DNA of 64,000 nucleotides from an uncultured Pseudomonas sp. GTDB lineage: Bacteria; Pseudomonadota; Gammaproteobacteria; Pseudomonadales; Pseudomonadaceae. Below, one piece after another: positions 60,032 through 64,000 of the stretch. Made by a program: the position numbers and the translations under genes. Each line of letters opens with the position of its first letter. Positions within the stretch are counted from its first letter, which is position 1. Under the pieces are notes generated by a model, which worked only from the letters and a program-made list of their open reading frames with translations, did no database searches and was not told the origin of the DNA. The stretch lies in assembly GCA_943914515.1 (NCBI GenBank), contig CALUCI010000002.1, forward strand, positions 1 through 64,000, written 5' to 3'.

Positions 60032-60817
60032 TCAGTAGAGCACGCAGGCGACTTCGTTACAGAACTCGATCAGCGCCTTGCCCATCTCGGCAAGGCCCTC
60101 TTCGTCGCGCTGGCCACGGAACATCACCGCCGAAACGGTGAACTCGATGCTGTTGGACGGCGAATAGATCGGTGCCGCCACGGCCAGGATGCCGCCCGAA
60201 AAATGCCCGTCGTCCATCGCCCAGCCCCGCTCGGCAGCGACTTTGACTTCCTCGCGATAATCCTCGAGCGACAGCGGTCGAGCCCAGCGGATCTTCTCGA
60301 AACTGCTTTCCAGCAGCGGATCGTCCATGTCGATCTGAGTGGCGAACAATCGCCCACTGGCGCCCATCAGAATCGGCAGCCGTTGGCCTTCGGCCATATC
60401 GATGCGCACATCGGTGGGGCTGGCGGCGGAACTGACGATGACGATCCGGTCCGGGCTCATCTTGCGCCACAGCGTGATGGTGACCCGCAGCCGCGACGCG
60501 AGGTTCTGCAACAGTGGCTTGGCCATCTGCACGCGGTGACCCTGGGTCACCAGTTGCTCCACCAGGCGTGCCAGGCCGGAGCCCACGGAGTAGCGCTTGG
60601 ACAGCGGGCTGAAATCAACCACATCTTCCTGCACCAGGGTCCGCAGGATGTTGAAGCAGGTACTGGGGTTGATGCCGAGCTGACGGGCGATGTCCACGGA
60701 ACGCTCGGGTTTACCGCCCTGGCTGAGGTGACGCAGGATGCGTATGGCATTGGAAACCGGTTTCACAAGAGTGGCATTGGCCGATTTTGCGCTGTCGCTG
60801 ACGTCTGAAATGTCCAT
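60032..60817 (-). CDS. ditR: IclR family transcriptional regulator
   Basis: A 261-residue IclR regulator. The winged helix-turn-helix occupies about 20-85 (RSVDIARQLGINPSTCFNILRTLVQ) and the GAF-like effector domain the rest (LRVTITLWRKM, GRLFATQ, GGILAVAAPIY). In P. abietaniphila, DitR is an inducer-dependent activator of ditA3. The gene ends 10 bp from ditF on the opposite strand. A perfect palindrome lies 57 bp upstream. Start could also be 60835. Confidence 0.86.
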   Translation of the reverse strand: MDISDVSDSAKSANATLVKPVSNAIRILRHLSQGGKPERSVDIARQLGINPSTCFNILRTLVQEDVVDFSPLSKRYSVGSGLARLVEQLVTQGHRVQMAKPLLQNLASRLRVTITLWRKMSPDRIVIVSSAASPTDVRIDMAEGQRLPILMGASGRLFATQIDMDDPLLESSFEKIRWARPLSLEDYREEVKVAAERGWAMDDGHFSGGILAVAAPIYSPSNSIEFTVSAVMFRGQRDEEGLAEMGKALIEFCNEVACVLY

Positions 60818-60873
60818 ACTGCGTCCCGGTAACAAATTATTGCCGTCATTCTAGCTTGAGAATTACCAGCGAC

Positions 60874-60886
60874 GTAAAAGTTTTAC
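60874..60886. promoter_or_regulatory. palindrome upstream of ditR
   Basis: GTAAAAGTTTTAC is a perfect odd palindrome (6-bp arms, one central base) between ditR and the MFS gene stop. It differs from the ACA-N13-TGT sites, so it may be the DitR autoregulatory site. Confidence 0.5.
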
Positions 60887-60911
60887 ATGGGAATTTCTCG
60901 TTAACACAGCG

Positions 60912-62492
60912 TCAGTGTTTTACCGGAGGCTGGTAAATCAGCCTTCGCGTTTGCAGGTCTTCGTGGCGAAACGGCTGCAAAAGCCTTTCCTGAACAAGGT
61001 CGGCCTGGGTAACGCGTACCTGCTGGCGCAAGTAGTCGAGCCAGGAGTCGACGATGAACCGCTCGCTGTAGCACTGCGGCTGGGCCATATCGCGATACAG
61101 TCGCCAGTTCCGCGCCCCATTGCGCCGCCGCGCCTTGCCTACCGCGTACACCGCCATCAGAAAAGCATCGCGCTGCGTCACGGGCACTTGATACATCACC
61201 TCTACCGAGACGGGCCCGTCGGCATGTTCCACGGGGGCCGGCAACTGCAGGCTGTCACTCAGCGAGACCTGGGCAAAGTCGGCTTCGTGCCCCATTTCCA
61301 CACGACCCTTGCGCGTCAGCAGCACCCCGCCGAGCAGGCTTAACGTGGACAGCAGCAGGCTCGCCTGCAGTCCTGCAAACTCGGCCAGCACACCCCAGGC
61401 GGCGCCCCCGAAGGCCATCGCGCCCATCAGGGTCAATACATACATTGACGCCACGCGAGCCCTCACCCAGTTGGCGGCATAGGTTTGCACCACCGAAGAA
61501 AGCGTGGCGTTGACTGCCATCCAGCCAAACCCCGCGCACAGCATCATCGAGCACACCACGTAGCGGTTGCTCGACAGCGCGGCGGCCAGAGCGGCGGCGG
61601 CAAAGGCGACGGTACCGCAGACAATCAGACGACGCAGGCCGAGCCTGCGCTGCAGGCGGGATGAGTTCAGTGCGGCCAGCACCGCCCCCGCCCCCAGGAA
61701 CGCCATCAGCAAGCCGTAGCCATCAGCGCCCATGCCCAGTTGCCGCCGGGCAACCAGAGGCATCAGCGCCCACAAGGCGCTGGCGCTGCTGGTGAAGATC
61801 AGCACCTGCTTCAGCGCACTGGACAGCACCGCCGAATGGCGGATGTAGCGCAGGCCGCTGCGCATGCCGCCCATCAGGGTTTCCGGCGGCAGATCCTGGG
61901 CAGGCGGCGCCGGCGTGAGGCGGAACAGAAAGAGCATCACCGCGGCCATGCACAGCGCAATCAACAAAAATACTGACGTCGTGTTCCAGTAGGCAATCAA
62001 TGCCCCGGCCAGGGCAGGACCCAGTGCGCGAGTGACGTTGACCGCAATGCCGTTCAGGGCAACCGCTGCCGGCACCTGATCGCGGGACAACACGGTGACC
62101 ATGGTCACCATCCACGCCGACATCCCCAGCGCGCTGCCGGTGCCCAGGACAAAGGTGAACGCCAGCAGCCCCCAGGCTTCGAGGCGGTCGCACCAGGCCA
62201 GGACGCTGAGCATGATCGCCGCAAACACCATCAGCCACTGGGTCACGATCAGCCAGTGGCGCCGATCCACCAGATCGGCGATCACCCCACCCGGCAGTGC
62301 AAACAGAAACACCGGCAGTGTCACTGCGCTTTGCACCAACGACACCATCGTCGGCGACGCGGTAAGCGTGGTCATGATCCACGCCGCGCCAACCGTCTGC
62401 ATCCAGATCGCCAGATTGACCACTGCACCGGCCAGCCATAGGCCACGGAAGGCCCTGTTGCGAAATGGCGCCCACGCCGAAGCCTCGCTCAT
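60912..62492 (-). CDS. ditE: MFS permease with C-terminal soluble domain
   Basis: A 526-residue EntS-type (MFS_3) transporter. Twelve hydrophobic segments fill about 1-400 (FRGLWLAGAVVNLAIWMQTVGAAW; VIADLVDRRHWLI). A soluble C-terminal tail of about 110 residues (VSVEVMYQVPVTQRDAFLMAVYAVG) resembles a dimeric alpha/beta-barrel fold. DitE was noted as a permease in the reference dit cluster. AGGAG suits the second ATG (62492). It lies downstream of the FAH gene by 30 bp, so both share a transcript. Confidence 0.85.
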   Translation of the reverse strand: MSEASAWAPFRNRAFRGLWLAGAVVNLAIWMQTVGAAWIMTTLTASPTMVSLVQSAVTLPVFLFALPGGVIADLVDRRHWLIVTQWLMVFAAIMLSVLAWCDRLEAWGLLAFTFVLGTGSALGMSAWMVTMVTVLSRDQVPAAVALNGIAVNVTRALGPALAGALIAYWNTTSVFLLIALCMAAVMLFLFRLTPAPPAQDLPPETLMGGMRSGLRYIRHSAVLSSALKQVLIFTSSASALWALMPLVARRQLGMGADGYGLLMAFLGAGAVLAALNSSRLQRRLGLRRLIVCGTVAFAAAALAAALSSNRYVVCSMMLCAGFGWMAVNATLSSVVQTYAANWVRARVASMYVLTLMGAMAFGGAAWGVLAEFAGLQASLLLSTLSLLGGVLLTRKGRVEMGHEADFAQVSLSDSLQLPAPVEHADGPVSVEVMYQVPVTQRDAFLMAVYAVGKARRRNGARNWRLYRDMAQPQCYSERFIVDSWLDYLRQQVRVTQADLVQERLLQPFRHEDLQTRRLIYQPPVKH

Positions 62493-62525
62493 CATTTCTC
62501 CTCGGAACGTCTTGCAGAACAGGGT

Positions 62526-63410
62526 TTAGTGATCCAGCGGCAACCCCAGGCGCCCAACCGCTCGAGCAGGAGCCAGCGGGCAAGGCGCCGCAATGGTGTT
62601 GCGCAATTGGCCGATGCCGCCGATGTGTGCCACAACCTGGTCGCCTGGCTGCAAGAACCGCCCGCTCTCCAGACCCACCCCGTGCGTGGATCCAGTGAAC
62701 ACCATATCTCCGGGGCGCAGCTTGATCCGTGCATCCAGGTAATTGAGCAGCTCATCCAGGGGAAAGATCATGTGTCGGGTGTTGTCTTGCTGGCGCACTT
62801 CATCGTTGACGCTCAAACGCATCTCCAATGCGGGCTGCTGCCCGCCACCGAGTTCGTCGACCGTCACGATCCAGGGCCCCGTGGGTGTGGTGCGGTCCAT
62901 GGCTTTCTGGGTCAGCAGGTCCAGCCGCCCGATCTGCTGGCCCGCATCGCGCGCGCTGATGTCGTTGCCCACGGTAAAACCCAACAGGCATGCACTGGCG
63001 CGAGGCTCATCCAGCAGGGCTCGACCCACCACCGCCACCAGCTCCACCTCGTAATCCAGTTGCCGGGTCAGCGGCGAATGGTGGATTGGATCATTGGCCC
63101 CCACCAGTGCCGAATCGGGCTTGAGGTAGGCCAGCGGGTGCGCCGGGGCCTTGCTGCCCAGCCGTTCGAGGTGACTGAGGTAGTTGAGGCCCACGCCGAA
63201 CACGCGACTGCCCGGCTCCAGCGGCGGCAACAAGCGGGCACCGGCCAGCGACAACCGCTCTCCCGCCAGGTCCAGGGCATCCGGGTGCAGGCTCGCACCC
63301 AGTCCCGCCCAGCGCACGAAGGGCGCCCTGACTCGCCGACAATGGTCGCCGCCGGCGTCTACCAGCGCCCAGGACGCCTGTCCGTCCAGCTCGATGCGTG
63401 CCAGACGCAC
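62526..63410 (-). CDS. ditD: fumarylacetoacetate hydrolase family protein
   Basis: A 294-residue FAH-fold protein. DYEVELVAVVGRAL holds the metal ligands; LGFTVGNDISARDAGQQ and MVFTGSTHGVGLESG are typical. It starts 1 bp after the stop of the extradiol dioxygenase gene and so probably handles its ring-cleavage product. The symbol is inferred from the C-D-E order and is less certain than the function class. This is the third FAH-family enzyme in the block. Confidence 0.8.
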   Translation of the reverse strand: MRLARIELDGQASWALVDAGGDHCRRVRAPFVRWAGLGASLHPDALDLAGERLSLAGARLLPPLEPGSRVFGVGLNYLSHLERLGSKAPAHPLAYLKPDSALVGANDPIHHSPLTRQLDYEVELVAVVGRALLDEPRASACLLGFTVGNDISARDAGQQIGRLDLLTQKAMDRTTPTGPWIVTVDELGGGQQPALEMRLSVNDEVRQQDNTRHMIFPLDELLNYLDARIKLRPGDMVFTGSTHGVGLESGRFLQPGDQVVAHIGGIGQLRNTIAAPCPLAPARAVGRLGLPLDH

Positions 63411-63411
63411 G

Positions 63412-64000
63412 TCACTGCCTGGCCAGGTAGGTGGGCAGGTATTCGGCGTCGAGAACCTCTTCGGGAGTCTTGACGCTCGGGCCGAGGATTGGCCCCACCA
63501 TCTCGTGCCCCCACAGGCTGAGTTTTTCCGGGTTCAACTCATAGGGATCGCCTTGCCACGGCTCGATTTCAGCGATGGTTTCGAAAGCAAAACCCGAGGG
63601 GTTGTAGTGATAGAACGACAGGTGCGGATCTTGTGCATGCTGACCGAGGGTCATCATCATCGGCAGTTCGCGCTGGCGCACGATATCGTAGGTTTCCCCG
63701 ACATCCCGCACGTTGCGAACGAACAGTCCAACGTGCTGGACGCCCATCCGTCCTGGCCCGTGGCCATAGGCGATGTCATGGCTGGTGTGGTGGTTGAGCT
63801 TCGAACGGAAGAAACCCGTCCGCCCCTTGCCCGCCCCCGCGCCGTACCAACTGAAACCCATGACGTTGAGCAGAAAGTCTTCAAGCTCAGGGGTGTAGTC
63901 CGGGGTGATCAGCACCACATGGCCCGCACCGCGCTCGTCGGCAAGAAACCCACTGTGGGGCCGCCCCGGCTGAAATGAACGTGGAAGCCATTTCTGTCCA
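63412..64000 (-). CDS. ditC: extradiol ring-cleavage dioxygenase (VOC fold), 3' part
   Basis: The visible 196 codons are the C-terminal half of a type I extradiol dioxygenase; the frame stays open to the window edge, so the N-terminal domain is outside. GAGHVVLITPDYT opens the second VOC module. Iron and active-site candidates are His in GVQHVGLFV, Tyr in SFYHYNPSGF and Glu in FETIAE. The His and Glu metal ligands and the Tyr base of the family are therefore present. DitC cleaves the catechol formed by DitA and a dehydrogenase. An internal ATG at 63918 is not the start. Confidence 0.85.
   Translation of the reverse strand, partial: GQKWLPRSFQPGRPHSGFLADERGAGHVVLITPDYTPELEDFLLNVMGFSWYGAGAGKGRTGFFRSKLNHHTSHDIAYGHGPGRMGVQHVGLFVRNVRDVGETYDIVRQRELPMMMTLGQHAQDPHLSFYHYNPSGFAFETIAEIEPWQGDPYELNPEKLSLWGHEMVGPILGPSVKTPEEVLDAEYLPTYLARQ

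Overview
The window is high-GC DNA from a pseudomonad. Evidence includes Pseudomonas-type REP sequences at the left edge, FecI/FecR/TonB-receptor organisation, an XylR-type sigma-54 activator, and a catabolic cluster whose gene order matches the dit (abietane diterpenoid, resin acid) cluster of Pseudomonas abietaniphila BKME-9. All assignments are read by eye from translated sequence and motifs; no database search was run.

Left block (about 0.2-22.3 kb) is a chromosomal-style catabolic, uptake and sensing region. A beta-oxidation operon on the minus strand (thiolase, nitronate monooxygenase, FadB-like protein, 3-hydroxyacyl-CoA dehydrogenase) lies divergent to an OmpW porin and a chemoreceptor. 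An acyl-CoA dehydrogenase and a luciferase-like monooxygenase follow. A plus-strand operon behind a sigma-54 promoter carries a MetA-pathway-type outer-membrane protein, a complete branched-chain-type ABC importer and a second chemoreceptor whose start overlaps the stop of the last ABC gene. An XylR/DmpR-type sigma-54 activator, a coniferyl-alcohol-dehydrogenase-like SDR and an aromatic-type aldehyde dehydrogenase (with its own sigma-54 promoter) complete the block. The likely theme is sensing, import and oxidation of an aromatic or similar alcohol, followed by beta-oxidation of the acid.

Middle block (about 22.5-34.6 kb) is a mosaic of mobile DNA. It holds five copies or remnants of a short non-autonomous element with GGCTCTGTA termini, a truncated APH(6)-type aminoglycoside kinase, an unknown gene, an iron-uptake FecI-FecR-receptor module, and a two-gene OLD-nuclease plus UvrD-helicase system resembling Gabija anti-phage defence. 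It ends with a broken integrase and a 21-bp copy of the 3' end of tRNA-Gly that contains the 18-bp attachment core used by ICEclc-type elements. A second integrase fragment abuts the 3' end of an extra panC gene.

Right block (34.5-64 kb) is a resin-acid-type catabolic island. It starts with panC, a glutathione peroxidase, an MFS transporter, a cache-domain protein, a heteromeric acyl-CoA dehydrogenase pair with a crotonase and another acyl-CoA dehydrogenase, and an amidohydrolase. Then come cytochrome P450 (ditQ), CMD-family protein, thiolase (ditO), HCDH (ditN), FAH-family protein, amidohydrolase, TetR (ditK), CoA ligase (ditJ), SDR (ditI), DUF2889 protein, ring-hydroxylating dioxygenase (ditA2, ditA1), ditH, ditG, a DUF35/thiolase-like pair (ditF), IclR (ditR), MFS (ditE), an FAH protein and the start-less end of an extradiol dioxygenase (ditC) running off the right edge. 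Six intergenic sites in this block share an ACA/GCA-N13-TG architecture, suggesting one regulator controls the whole regulon. ditB and the ferredoxin ditA3 are expected just beyond the right edge.
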